A program made the position numbers and the translations under genes. A stretch of 64,000 nt of DNA from CAZNKU01 sp045654805 (GTDB lineage Bacteria; Bacillota; Clostridia; Monoglobales; Firm-18): NCBI GenBank assembly GCA_045654805.1, contig JAZOOD010000027.1:3349-67348 (forward strand), in the 5' to 3' direction. Below, piece by piece: positions 1 through 6,358 of the stretch. The notes beneath the pieces were generated by a model. That model made no database searches, was not told where the DNA came from, and saw only the letters and a program-made list of their open reading frames with translations. How positions within the stretch are numbered: position 1 is the first letter of the stretch; each line of letters opens with the position of its first letter.

Positions 1-1703
1 CCATCTAATTTGCCTTTTGACTTATATTCAACCATAAATCTGAATGGTAAGTCTTTAATTCTGACCTCTACTATATGCCCTTTATATACTGTTATACTAT
101 GTGTCATAGCACCAAGCAAAGCATCCATATTATCATTTTCAAAAGACAAAGCATTATCTATCTCTGCAATAATGTTATCAATCTGATTAACTTGATTTTC
201 TTTTTCTTGTCTTTCTTGTTCTATTCTTTCTTTTGTTACAAAGAGTTCTGAAAGCTCCTTATCTAATTTTTCTTTCTGCTCTACAAACTCTGTTTTTGTA
301 ATTTCATCAGCAAGTCTGATTTCAATGAGTTTTTGTTTTCTTTTCTCAACACTTTGAATTTTCTTTTCAAAATAATCAGTATTTAACCCATTACTTTTCT
401 TATCTAAAGTCTTAATATCTTCTAATATCTCTTTTTTAAGCATTTCCTTGTTGTCTGCCAATATGTTCAGTATGTATAAAACAATCTGCCTTAAACTTTT
501 GTCACTTGCCCATTCTGATTGCAAACATTCCTTTGTCCTGTCAGCAGTAGCCTTTGTATGATTATAGCAAGTCCAAGCCTTTGTCCTACCAACTGATGTT
601 TTTTTCTGCTTACTTACAAATCTTTCTCCACACTCTCCACAGTATATCTTGCCACTTGCCCAATATCGATTGCTATGCCTTGACTTTTGCTCTTCTGAAG
701 GGCTACGCCTTGCAAGTTCTTTTTGTGTGGCATCCCACATATCTCTGTCTATTATAGCTATCTCTGGATGGTGGTCTTTAATATATACCATATCTTCTAC
801 ATTGTGATTATATCTCTTTTTATGGTCAAGAAAGTCTGGTGTATAGGTTTTGCCTTGTAGCAAATCCCCAACGTATTTTTCATTTCTCAATATTCTTAAA
901 ATTACTGTGTTTGACCAATCATTCTTATACTTTGCTTTACCATCTGGATTCAAAGGTCTGATACCTTCTTCTTGCAGTTCTCTTGCTATCACATAAGTAC
1001 CCTTGCTCTCAATCAGATACTTATAGAAAATCTTTCTGACAATCTCTGCTTCTTCTTCAACCAAGTAAAGCTTGCCACCTTTAACCCTATATCCAAGCAT
1101 ATCCCTACCAAATACAACCCCTTTTTCCATCTGACGCCTTTGACCCCATTTCACACGTTCAGAGGTCTTTCTGCTCTCATCTTGTGCCAAGGATGCCATA
1201 AGGGTTAAGCGCAATTCTCCATCTTTGTCAAGAGTGTTGATGGCATCTAACACAAAGTAAACCCCAACACCTAACTTTTTTAATAACCTTGTAATTTGCA
1301 AAGTATCAACTGTATTTCTTGCAAATCTTGAAACTTCTTTTGTGATGATAAAATCAATTTTACCAGACAAAACATCATCAAGCATTGAATTGAAACCAAC
1401 ACGATTTTCAGTTGTTGTACCTGTCAAACCATCATCAGAATAAACCTTAACTAATTCCCAATCATTTTGATTGTTGATAAAATCTGTAAAAAATTTTACC
1501 TGACTTTCAAATGAGTTGGCTTGGTCATCCTTATCTGTGCTAACTCTTGCATAAGCAGCCACTCTAATTGTATCAGCCAAAACATTTCTAACACTATTTA
1601 ACCCATTAATAATATTGACATTATCAATCACAGCACTACTACCATTAACAACATTTAAAATATTACTACCATTACTACCAATTAAATTACTAAAATTCTT
1701 CAT
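1..1703 (-). CDS. Large serine recombinase (integrase), 3' end outside window
   Basis: Site-specific recombinase of the large serine family, which integrates and excises mobile elements by concerted double-strand breaks. The reading frame is open from ATG at 1703 to the window edge (567 codons seen, stop not reached). Domains in order: catalytic resolvase domain with YARVSTDKDDQ (nucleophile Ser about residue 55) and a VSRFARN active-site arginine region; Recombinase domain (about 200-320); zinc ribbon with CGECGERF and two further Cys (about 365-415); and a long charged coiled coil (about 450-530). Family members usually have 500-600 residues, so only a short C-terminus is missing. SD GAGAGGT lies 9 nt before the ATG. 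Odd: about 46 Asn/Ser/Val-rich residues precede the usual family start (RVAAYARVS). It points out of the island, as element integrases beside an att site often do. Confidence 0.93.
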   Translation of the reverse strand, partial: MKNFSNLIGSNGSNILNVVNGSSAVIDNVNIINGLNSVRNVLADTIRVAAYARVSTDKDDQANSFESQVKFFTDFINNQNDWELVKVYSDDGLTGTTTENRVGFNSMLDDVLSGKIDFIITKEVSRFARNTVDTLQITRLLKKLGVGVYFVLDAINTLDKDGELRLTLMASLAQDESRKTSERVKWGQRRQMEKGVVFGRDMLGYRVKGGKLYLVEEEAEIVRKIFYKYLIESKGTYVIARELQEEGIRPLNPDGKAKYKNDWSNTVILRILRNEKYVGDLLQGKTYTPDFLDHKKRYNHNVEDMVYIKDHHPEIAIIDRDMWDATQKELARRSPSEEQKSRHSNRYWASGKIYCGECGERFVSKQKKTSVGRTKAWTCYNHTKATADRTKECLQSEWASDKSLRQIVLYILNILADNKEMLKKEILEDIKTLDKKSNGLNTDYFEKKIQSVEKRKQKLIEIRLADEITKTEFVEQKEKLDKELSELFVTKERIEQERQEKENQVNQIDNIIAEIDNALSFENDNMDALLGAMTHSITVYKGHIVEVRIKDLPFRFMVEYKSKGKLD

Positions 1704-1748
1704 AAACTTTTTACCTCTCTAAACTATAAATTTTATCTTTTTGTATTT

Positions 1749-1778
1749 GGAATGGTCACATTATAGCGTGACCACTCC
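1749..1778 (-). promoter_or_regulatory. Hairpin/dyad with TATAAT in its loop, upstream of the integrase
   Basis: An 11-bp stem (GGAGTGGTCAC / GTGACCATTCC on the minus strand, with one G.U pair) encloses an 8-nt loop containing TATAAT. It lies 46 nt upstream of the integrase start and just past the stop of the 74-aa gene. It could be an operator over a -10 box or an mRNA hairpin between the two genes. No good -35 box is visible at the right distance (CTGCAA only). The imperfect pair is a wobble only on the minus strand, which slightly favours an RNA role. Confidence 0.5.
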
Positions 1779-1791
1779 ACAATTGCAGCCC

Positions 1792-2016
1792 CTAATTTAA
1801 AAATTTAGGCGCTTTATCTAACAAATCTTTTAACTGCATATCAGAAATTAAATCTTTTTCTTTCAAATCCCTAAAAATAGCAGCCTTAAGATTATAATGT
1901 AAATTCTCTTTCTCTTTATCAGAAAGAATAACATTTACCTTATCTTTGCCAATAGACATAATAACACCACCATTAGATGTATATGCACTACCAGCTTGAC
2001 CTAATGCTCTACTCAT
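1792..2016 (-). CDS. Small SHOCT-like protein, 74 aa
   Basis: Small soluble protein of unknown role. Its C-terminal half (about 45-70), with an FRDLKEKDLISDMQLKDLLDK-type pattern, resembles the short helical SHOCT motif found in many small proteins encoded next to recombinases. The ATG at 2016 follows a strong SD (AGGGGGTG, about 6 nt), so the long start is preferred over Met20. It lies 88 nt upstream of the large serine recombinase in the same direction and was probably co-transcribed with it. By position it could be an accessory or directionality factor, but the sequence does not prove this. Confidence 0.7.
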   Translation of the reverse strand: MSRALGQAGSAYTSNGGVIMSIGKDKVNVILSDKEKENLHYNLKAAIFRDLKEKDLISDMQLKDLLDKAPKFLN

Positions 2017-2132
2017 TTAAGCACCCCCTGACTTGTCTTGATACTATAAATAAGTGAGCAGTGGTCATTTATGTTAAAAAAACTGAAAAAAGCATATTTT
2101 TTTGAATTTTAGTAAAATTTCTTTAATTTATG

Positions 2133-2717
2133 TTATATTTTTTTCACCAACTGTCTTTTCTTTTCTCTTTGTAGTGTACTCTTCGATATACCTGTCATCG
2201 CTGAAACCTGTTTATATGAATGATTTTCCAACAACTGCATAGCCAGACTTAATTGTGTCTTGCTATATTTCTTTGGTCTGCCTTCTATGTAACTATCCTT
2301 TTGTCTTGCCAATTCTCTGCCTGCTTTGGTGCGTTCTACAATCATATTTCTTTCAAATTCTGCAAAAGACAATAAGATTGTATATGTCAATCTGCCAACA
2401 GGTGTATTATCTATAACACCTAAATTGAGTATATCTATCTTAACACCTTTATCCATCAAATGCTCTATGATGTCTAATCCTTCTCTCACATTGCGGCAAA
2501 ACCTATCCATTTTGCACACAATCAGAACATCTCCACTTACTAATCTATCTACCAACTCATTAAATACAAATCTATTATTGAAATCTTTTGCAGCAGTATA
2601 AACTTCTCTGTGTATCTCTGCTGAAGGATATTTTTCTAATATAGTCTGTTCTTGCTCTGCCAGAGAATTATTTTCAGCCTGACCTTTGCTTGACACACGA
2701 ACATATCCGTATTCCAT
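2133..2717 (-). CDS. Resolvase/invertase-type small serine recombinase, 194 aa
   Basis: Small serine recombinase of the resolvase/DNA-invertase group. The N-terminal catalytic domain carries GYVRVSSKGQ (nucleophile Ser9 by alignment) and KMDRFCRN, followed by the FAEFERNMIVERTKAG stretch typical of the E helix. The C-terminal 45 residues form a helix-turn-helix (YKQVSAMTGISKSTLQR). The ATG at 2717 is chosen because AGGTG sits 6 nt upstream; a GTG three codons earlier (2726) lies on top of that SD. It lies 116 nt upstream of the small SHOCT-like gene. A 48-bp composite dyad lies 31 nt upstream of its start, where res sites or operators of such genes usually lie. Confidence 0.92.
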   Translation of the reverse strand: MEYGYVRVSSKGQAENNSLAEQEQTILEKYPSAEIHREVYTAAKDFNNRFVFNELVDRLVSGDVLIVCKMDRFCRNVREGLDIIEHLMDKGVKIDILNLGVIDNTPVGRLTYTILLSFAEFERNMIVERTKAGRELARQKDSYIEGRPKKYSKTQLSLAMQLLENHSYKQVSAMTGISKSTLQREKKRQLVKKI

Positions 2718-2747
2718 ATCTAACACCTGCCTTATGAATATATATAA

Positions 2748-2795
2748 TGAATACCCACAAGCCTACAAGTTACCTGAATAGGCAAAGTGTATTCA
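2748..2795. promoter_or_regulatory. 48-bp composite dyad upstream of the resolvase gene
   Basis: Nested inverted repeats share one centre: outer arms TGAATAC (2748-2754) and GTATTCA (2789-2795), inner arms GCCTA (2761-2765) and TAGGC (2779-2783), separated by 6 and 5 nt. The size and position just before a resolvase gene suit a recombinase binding or crossover site, or an autoregulatory operator. The assignment is inferred from position. Confidence 0.5.
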
Positions 2796-3188
2796 TAACT
2801 TAAAATATATGAACCATCTTTTGACGCTCTCACACGTCAATTTTTATGTAAATTTATAAAAACCTTGTCATCTCAACACAAAACCACGATAAAAATTTTC
2901 AAATTACAAAACGCCGTCATTTCAGCCTTTTGTTGATGTCAAAATTAAATTATTGTTGATTTCTTTAATCTTAATTTTTTACGACCACTATTTAATGGTA
3001 TAAGATAAATAAGACTTAAATAATCTGCAAATTTTTACATTTCACTCCCGAACTAAAACCAACACTTTTGACACTTTTTATATCTGATGACTAAAAATTT
3101 AAAAATCAGCCTGCTGAAAAACCAATAAATTTTATGCTGGTTGAAAAAATATCATAAAATTTCCAACGCTTTTAAACAAACACTTTGC
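2796..3188. other. Gene-free AT-rich stretch with one short dyad
   Basis: No ORF with a start and SD is visible on either strand. The only structure noted is a 20-bp inverted repeat at 2821-2840 (TTGACG, 8 nt, CGTCAA). No complete sigma-A promoter stands out. A weak leftward candidate (TTGTGT, 17 nt, TATAAA) lies near 2845-2880. Confidence 0.5.
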
Positions 3189-3683
3189 TTACATGACGAC
3201 GCAATCAAGTCCATCAGAGAATACCATATCTTTTATTAACTCTGTATCAATCATATAATACCTTATCAACCTGTCTGCAACCGATAAATCTTCCGCATCA
3301 TCTACACCCATATAGATACTTTCTGTAGTACGATATATAACCTTACACCCAACAAGCATACAACACCCAAAGTTTAAATTTTGATTATATCTGTTCAATC
3401 TTTCAAGTGTCTGGGCTTTCTTCTTTATAAATGCTCTTGTACCAATGTTCCAGAGGTCTGCCTCTAATACAAGCCTTTGATTTGCTCTGTCAACAACAAT
3501 CTCAAATTCTTCATCATCTTTAATTGCTCTGACCATACCATTTTCTGCATCTGCTACGCTATACAACCCTAATAAGTCAAGAACTCTCCTGATAAAAACC
3601 GCTACCGTTGTAAACTTAAAACCAATATCTTTATAATTCTTATTTTTCTTAACTATCTTTTTGAAACTACTACTATGTAACAT
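3189..3683 (-). CDS. Unrecognised protein, 164 aa
   Basis: Family not recognised with confidence. The protein is soluble, with no signal peptide or membrane segment and a basic N-terminus (residues 1-20). Residues about 70-125 (EIVVDRANQRLVLEAD, then a helix rich in RLNRYN, then GCCMLVGCKVIYR) follow the strand-helix-strand rhythm of YbjN-like/secretion-chaperone folds, but this is weak. It contains five Cys, including GCCMLVGC. ATG at 3683 follows SD AAGGGGGT at about 9 nt. An intrinsic terminator ends 35 nt upstream of the start, so its expression probably depends on read-through of an upstream leader or on its own promoter. Confidence 0.7.
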   Translation of the reverse strand: MLHSSSFKKIVKKNKNYKDIGFKFTTVAVFIRRVLDLLGLYSVADAENGMVRAIKDDEEFEIVVDRANQRLVLEADLWNIGTRAFIKKKAQTLERLNRYNQNLNFGCCMLVGCKVIYRTTESIYMGVDDAEDLSVADRLIRYYMIDTELIKDMVFSDGLDCVVM

Positions 3684-3717
3684 AATCTGTTACCCCCTTA
3701 TAAAAATATTTCTGCAC

Positions 3718-3749
3718 AAAAAAAGTGCCGTTACCGTTTGTAACGACAC
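3718..3749 (-). terminator. Intrinsic terminator 35 nt upstream of the 164-aa gene
   Basis: Ten-bp stem (GTGTCGTTAC / GTAACGGCAC, one G.U) with loop AAACG, followed by seven Us on the minus strand. It would end the RNA starting near 3912, or act as an attenuator for the downstream 164-aa gene. Confidence 0.8.
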
Positions 3750-3912
3750 ATAAAGTCTTTTATGACCTTTGCTCTATTCATTATTTAATCTCTTTAGCAT
3801 CCACCAAAGAAAACCACCGCCACCGCCACCAACTTAAATAAATAATTCAAGCCGTGCCGTTGCACTCATTACCAAAATTACAAGCAAATCACATACTCAT
3901 ATAACTTACTCT
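3718..3912 (-). ncRNA. Candidate small RNA or attenuated leader, about 195 nt
   Basis: A consensus-like sigma-A promoter directly upstream and an intrinsic terminator at its end define a transcript of about 195 nt. Just before the terminator is a second small hairpin (CATAAA, AGAC, TTTATG; about 3748-3763). No ORF with a convincing SD is present. Very short frames exist: an 11-codon ATG frame followed, after an in-frame TAA, by a Gly-rich stretch, and an overlapping 23-codon GTG frame coding a hydrophobic peptide. It could be a trans-acting RNA, a leader controlling the 164-aa gene, or an mRNA for a tiny peptide. Confidence 0.5.
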
Positions 3913-3918
3913 TATATA

Positions 3919-3947
3919 ATTATAACTCTTCCTGATACTATAGTCAA
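3919..3947 (-). promoter_or_regulatory. Strong sigma-A promoter
   Basis: TTGACT (3942-3947), exactly 17 nt, TATAAT (3919-3924), read on the minus strand. Predicted transcription start is about 3912. This is the closest match to consensus seen in the island. Confidence 0.8.
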
Positions 3948-3998
3948 TGCCCATGAACAAAATATTTTTTTCATCACGAACACAAAAATTAATCTGTA

Positions 3999-4325
3999 TT
4001 ATTTTTTACACATAATAACATAATTATCATATCTAACTAATTCAATCATTTCATCGCTTTCAATAATAGTATAATCTGCCTGTGTATCTTCATATTTTAA
4101 CGAAATTACATCTCCGTCGATTTCCCACTCAAACTCACTTTTTGCACTACCTAACATATGAAATCCTGTTCCATCCTTTTCAAAATCATATATAACAACC
4201 TTATCTGCAAAGTAATCACAAGTCCATTTTCTCTCAACTAAATAATCTTCAAAATTCTTTCCGCAACCTGATAACAACATTATCAAAGCCATTACAATAA
4301 TACCAACGTTAAAAAACTTTTTCAT
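3999..4325 (-). CDS. Small lipoprotein, 108 aa
   Basis: Exported lipid-anchored protein. A type II signal peptide ends in LLSGC (lipid-modified Cys21). The mature part is about 88 residues of mostly beta-strand pattern (KWTCDYFADKVVIYDF, FEWEIDGDVISLKYED). This recalls small lipocalin-like lipoproteins of Gram-positive bacteria that measure fit of an inserted strand set; function unknown. SD AAGGAG lies 9-10 nt before the ATG. It follows the larger lipoprotein gene by 37 nt in the same direction, so the two probably form one unit. No clear terminator follows; the -35 box of the next leftward promoter begins about 50 nt downstream. Confidence 0.8.
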   Translation of the reverse strand: MKKFFNVGIIVMALIMLLSGCGKNFEDYLVERKWTCDYFADKVVIYDFEKDGTGFHMLGSAKSEFEWEIDGDVISLKYEDTQADYTIIESDEMIELVRYDNYVIMCKK

Positions 4326-4362
4326 AATTCTGTTCTCCTTTTCATTTGTAACTTTTTATAAT

Positions 4363-5193
4363 TTACATAACAACATCTGTAAATGCAAGTGTATATGTTC
4401 CAGGTGCAAGTTTACTTGTATTAGTTATATATATGCTTTCAGAAAATTTTTCATTAAGATTAATGTTATGCTTTGTAATCATTCCTGACCCCACAACAAC
4501 ATTAGAACTATCATATAACTTCCAATTCATAGTGCAGTTCATAGATGCACCACCTTTAAAATCAAAGGTTTTTTCACAAAGCAAATCAAGAGTAATCTTT
4601 TCAGATGTAACATTTACTTTTGCTTCTCTTATTGTACAGGTAGAATATTTATCGCCTCTGCTGCCTATCCAATGTACATCTTGTGGCAAGTTGTTTTTTA
4701 AAACAACTGATATATTTGGCTTATTCTCTTTAGTGGTTGATGCTTGTGTTTCATCTGTTTTCTTTTCAACCACATTAACTTTACATCTGTTAGTTGTTGA
4801 TTTCTCATCTATTCCAATTTCAACAAAGATATAAGTTGTTCCAAGTGCTACCGCTTGAAACGTTTCAAAGCCTGGCTCATCAGTGTTAATTAGTCCTTTG
4901 TTAGGGTCCCAATCTCCGCCATATCTTAATATACGGGTATCACTTGTTTCTCTTTCACCATTCTCTTTTTGATAATAAAAAAGTGGTCTTTCTTTGTCCT
5001 TTGGAGAGTATTCAATTTGAAATTCTTCACCTAATTCAACAGTTATTTCTTCAGGTGATATTACCCAATTTATAATCTCGTCAGGTTTAGGTTCATTAGA
5101 AACATTTGTACTTTCTGTATTACTACAAGAAATAAGTGTTAATGAAATAAGCAAACATAAGCATACTGTTATTAATTTTTTTGTGTTTTTCAT
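4363..5193 (-). CDS. Lipoprotein with Ig-like region, 276 aa
   Basis: Exported lipoprotein with signal peptide and lipobox LISC (Cys23). A Ser/Asn linker is followed by a region (about 45-145) whose SPEEITVELGEEFQIEY start and GTTYIFVEIG end recall bacterial Ig-like (BIG2-type) domains. A Thr/Lys/Glu spacer (about 145-160) precedes a second beta-rich domain (about 160-276) ending in a PGTYTLAFTDVV strand. The likely role is surface binding, or immunity/accessory function for the island; no enzyme motif is seen. SD AAGGAG precedes the ATG by 8 nt. An intrinsic terminator ends only about 19 nt before the start, so the gene sits behind a structured leader. Confidence 0.75.
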   Translation of the reverse strand: MKNTKKLITVCLCLLISLTLISCSNTESTNVSNEPKPDEIINWVISPEEITVELGEEFQIEYSPKDKERPLFYYQKENGERETSDTRILRYGGDWDPNKGLINTDEPGFETFQAVALGTTYIFVEIGIDEKSTTNRCKVNVVEKKTDETQASTTKENKPNISVVLKNNLPQDVHWIGSRGDKYSTCTIREAKVNVTSEKITLDLLCEKTFDFKGGASMNCTMNWKLYDSSNVVVGSGMITKHNINLNEKFSESIYITNTSKLAPGTYTLAFTDVVM

Positions 5194-5211
5194 AGTAATT
5201 CTCCTTGTATT

Positions 5212-5239
5212 AAAAAATGCGTGGGCAAATGCCCACGCA
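5212..5239 (-). terminator. Intrinsic terminator just before the 276-aa lipoprotein gene
   Basis: Perfect 9-bp GC-rich stem (TGCGTGGGC / GCCCACGCA, loop ATTT) followed by TTTTTT on the minus strand. It ends the structured RNA starting near 5370 and lies immediately upstream of the lipoprotein SD. Confidence 0.85.
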
Positions 5240-5370
5240 CGAAAAACGAGGCAATGCTCCTGTTGTCACGCAGTTCACTATTCCTACATCGTATGGAAAA
5301 TGATAAGCAAGCCTGCGTTTTTACCAACGCAAGCCACACGATATAAGAATAACATATTAAACTACGTGAC
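5212..5370 (-). ncRNA. Candidate structured RNA, about 158 nt, long nested hairpin
   Basis: The predicted transcript starts at the base of a long hairpin and ends at a terminator. Stem 1 pairs 5360-5370 with 5265-5275 (11 bp); an 8/3-nt internal loop follows. Stem 2 pairs 5334-5351 with 5279-5296 (18 bp). Stem 3 pairs 5326-5333 with 5312-5319 (8 bp, 6-nt loop), with a 15-nt unpaired segment on its 3' side. All five non-Watson-Crick positions are G.U on the minus-strand RNA but would be A.C mismatches on the plus-strand RNA, so the fold belongs to the minus strand. A 25-nt linker and the terminator follow. No known family was recognised. It could be a free small RNA or a leader of the lipoprotein gene. 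Confidence 0.68.
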
Positions 5371-5376
5371 TAATAC

Positions 5377-5405
5377 ATTTTAACATAAAATTTATCTCTT
5401 TTCAA
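5377..5405 (-). promoter_or_regulatory. Sigma-A promoter of the structured RNA
   Basis: TTGAAA (5400-5405), 17 nt, TAAAAT (5377-5382) on the minus strand. Seven nt downstream is 5370, the first base of stem 1 of the structured RNA. Confidence 0.75.
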
Positions 5406-5716
5406 TACTTTTACAAATATTTACCTGATTAAACAAAAAATAACCGTATTGACTACGGCTACTTTATACATATATCCCAACCACCCACCCTTGCAAAATA
5501 CCATAAGGATATAATTCCCATATGATTTAATGTTGTATAAGAATTTTAAGTTGTATTATTATTTTATACTAGTATATATACCTCTCTATATTAATAACAA
5601 CGACACTGTCTAAATTTATGTCCAATATAAAACTTTTTTTATAAATATTTTCCAAAATAATACTTTTCTGTGTTATTGCTGAAAATAAAATTTTTAAATT
5701 TTTCTATGTATTCCAT
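5406..5716. other. Gene-free AT-rich stretch at the island border
   Basis: No supported gene on either strand. The frame of the cotJC fragment stays open back to a TAA near 5640 but has no start codon and no family similarity before about 5717-5732. The right boundary of the island probably lies at the end of this stretch. Confidence 0.5.
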
Positions 5717-5731
5717 ATCAAGCAGAAGGCA

Positions 5732-6136
5732 GGTACAGAAGAACTTGCACACCTTGAAATTGTTGGTGCAATGGTTCATCAGTTAACCAGAAATTTATCT
5801 ATGAAACAAATTAAAGAACAAGGTTTTGGTGATTATTATACAGACCACGGTGTTGGCGTATATCCACAGAGTGCAGCAGGTACTCCCTGGTCAGCTGCAA
5901 CAATTGCTGTAAAAGGTGATGTAATTGCAGACCTCAACGAAAACCTTGCTGCTGAACAAAAAGCAAGAGCAACCTACGAAAATCTGCTAAAATTAGCTGA
6001 TGATCCTGATGTAATTGAACCTCTAAAATTTCTTCGTACAAGAGAAATTGTTCATTATCAACGTTTCGGTGAAGTTTTAAATGATATTCAACAAAAAATG
6101 TCATCTAAAAACAAATTTTATTTTAACAAAAAATGA
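5732..6136 (+). pseudogene. cotJC: CotJC-like manganese-catalase fragment, N-terminus missing
   Basis: C-terminal part (134 residues) of a spore-coat CotJC/manganese-catalase protein. Similarity starts at GTEELAHLE and runs to the C-terminus (GVYPQSAAGTPW, AVKGDVIADLNENLAAEQKARATYE, FLRTREIVHYQRF), with a short Lys/Asn-rich tail. Of the five di-manganese ligands known in the family, the ExxH pair in EELAHLE, the Glu in AAEQKARATYE and the His in REIVHYQ remain; only the N-terminal Glu is lost. Complete CotJC has about 190 residues, so about 58 are missing. There is no start codon with an SD; the internal ATG at 5771 has none. No frameshift or stop is present. The break coincides with the edge of the recombinase island, so the fragment may be one half of an interrupted gene rather than a decaying relic. 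Confidence 0.8.
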
Positions 6137-6157
6137 CAAAACTTTTTTCAATATTAT

Positions 6158-6204
6158 AAAAAACAATAACCGCAATTCTAAAATTAGAATTGCGGTTATT
6201 GTTT
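6158..6204 (-). terminator. Terminator of tRNA-Ser(GCT)
   Basis: Perfect 20-bp stem (6161-6180 with 6185-6204, loop of 4) followed on the minus strand by a U tract. It begins at the tRNA 3' end and may also stop rightward transcription from the cotJC side. Confidence 0.85.
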
Positions 6205-6294
6205 GGCGGAGAAGGAGAGATTTGAACTCTCGCGCCGGTTTCCCGACCTACACCCTTAGCAGGGGCGCCTCTTCGGCCTCTTGAGTACTTCTCC
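6204..6294 (-). tRNA. tRNA-Ser (anticodon GCT)
   Basis: Class II tRNA with acceptor GGAGAAG / CTTCTCC, anticodon loop CTGCTAA, a long variable arm, a perfect T stem around TTCAAAT, discriminator G73 and an encoded CCA. It reads AGC/AGU serine codons. Confidence 0.95.
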
Positions 6295-6323
6295 AAACCG
6301 TAGCTAACTATGAAATATTAAAG

Positions 6324-6356
6324 TAAAAACTCCGAAAGATACTATCTCCGAAGTTT
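6324..6356 (-). terminator. Terminator of tRNA-Ser(TGA)
   Basis: Imperfect stem between AAACTTCGGA and TTTCGGAGTTT with a short apical part, followed by T-rich sequence on the minus strand, three nt after the tRNA 3' end. It separates the two tRNA units. Confidence 0.6.
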
Positions 6357-6358
6357 TA

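Noticed and set aside
554..1208. Rightward ORFs of 67 and 78 codons inside the integrase region
   Set aside because: Antisense shadows of the large serine recombinase, which is open through the whole region.
5212..5370. SRP RNA, 6S RNA or a known riboswitch for the structured RNA
   Set aside because: No GGAA-type SRP apical motif, no large central bubble closed by terminal pairing, and no recognised riboswitch core.
5183..5383. Rightward 66-codon ORF across the 5.2-5.4 kb hairpin region
   Set aside because: It lies over the terminator and structured RNA on the other strand, has no SD and no protein-like composition.
6081..6284. Rightward 67-codon ORF
   Set aside because: It runs through the terminator and the antisense of tRNA-Ser(GCT).
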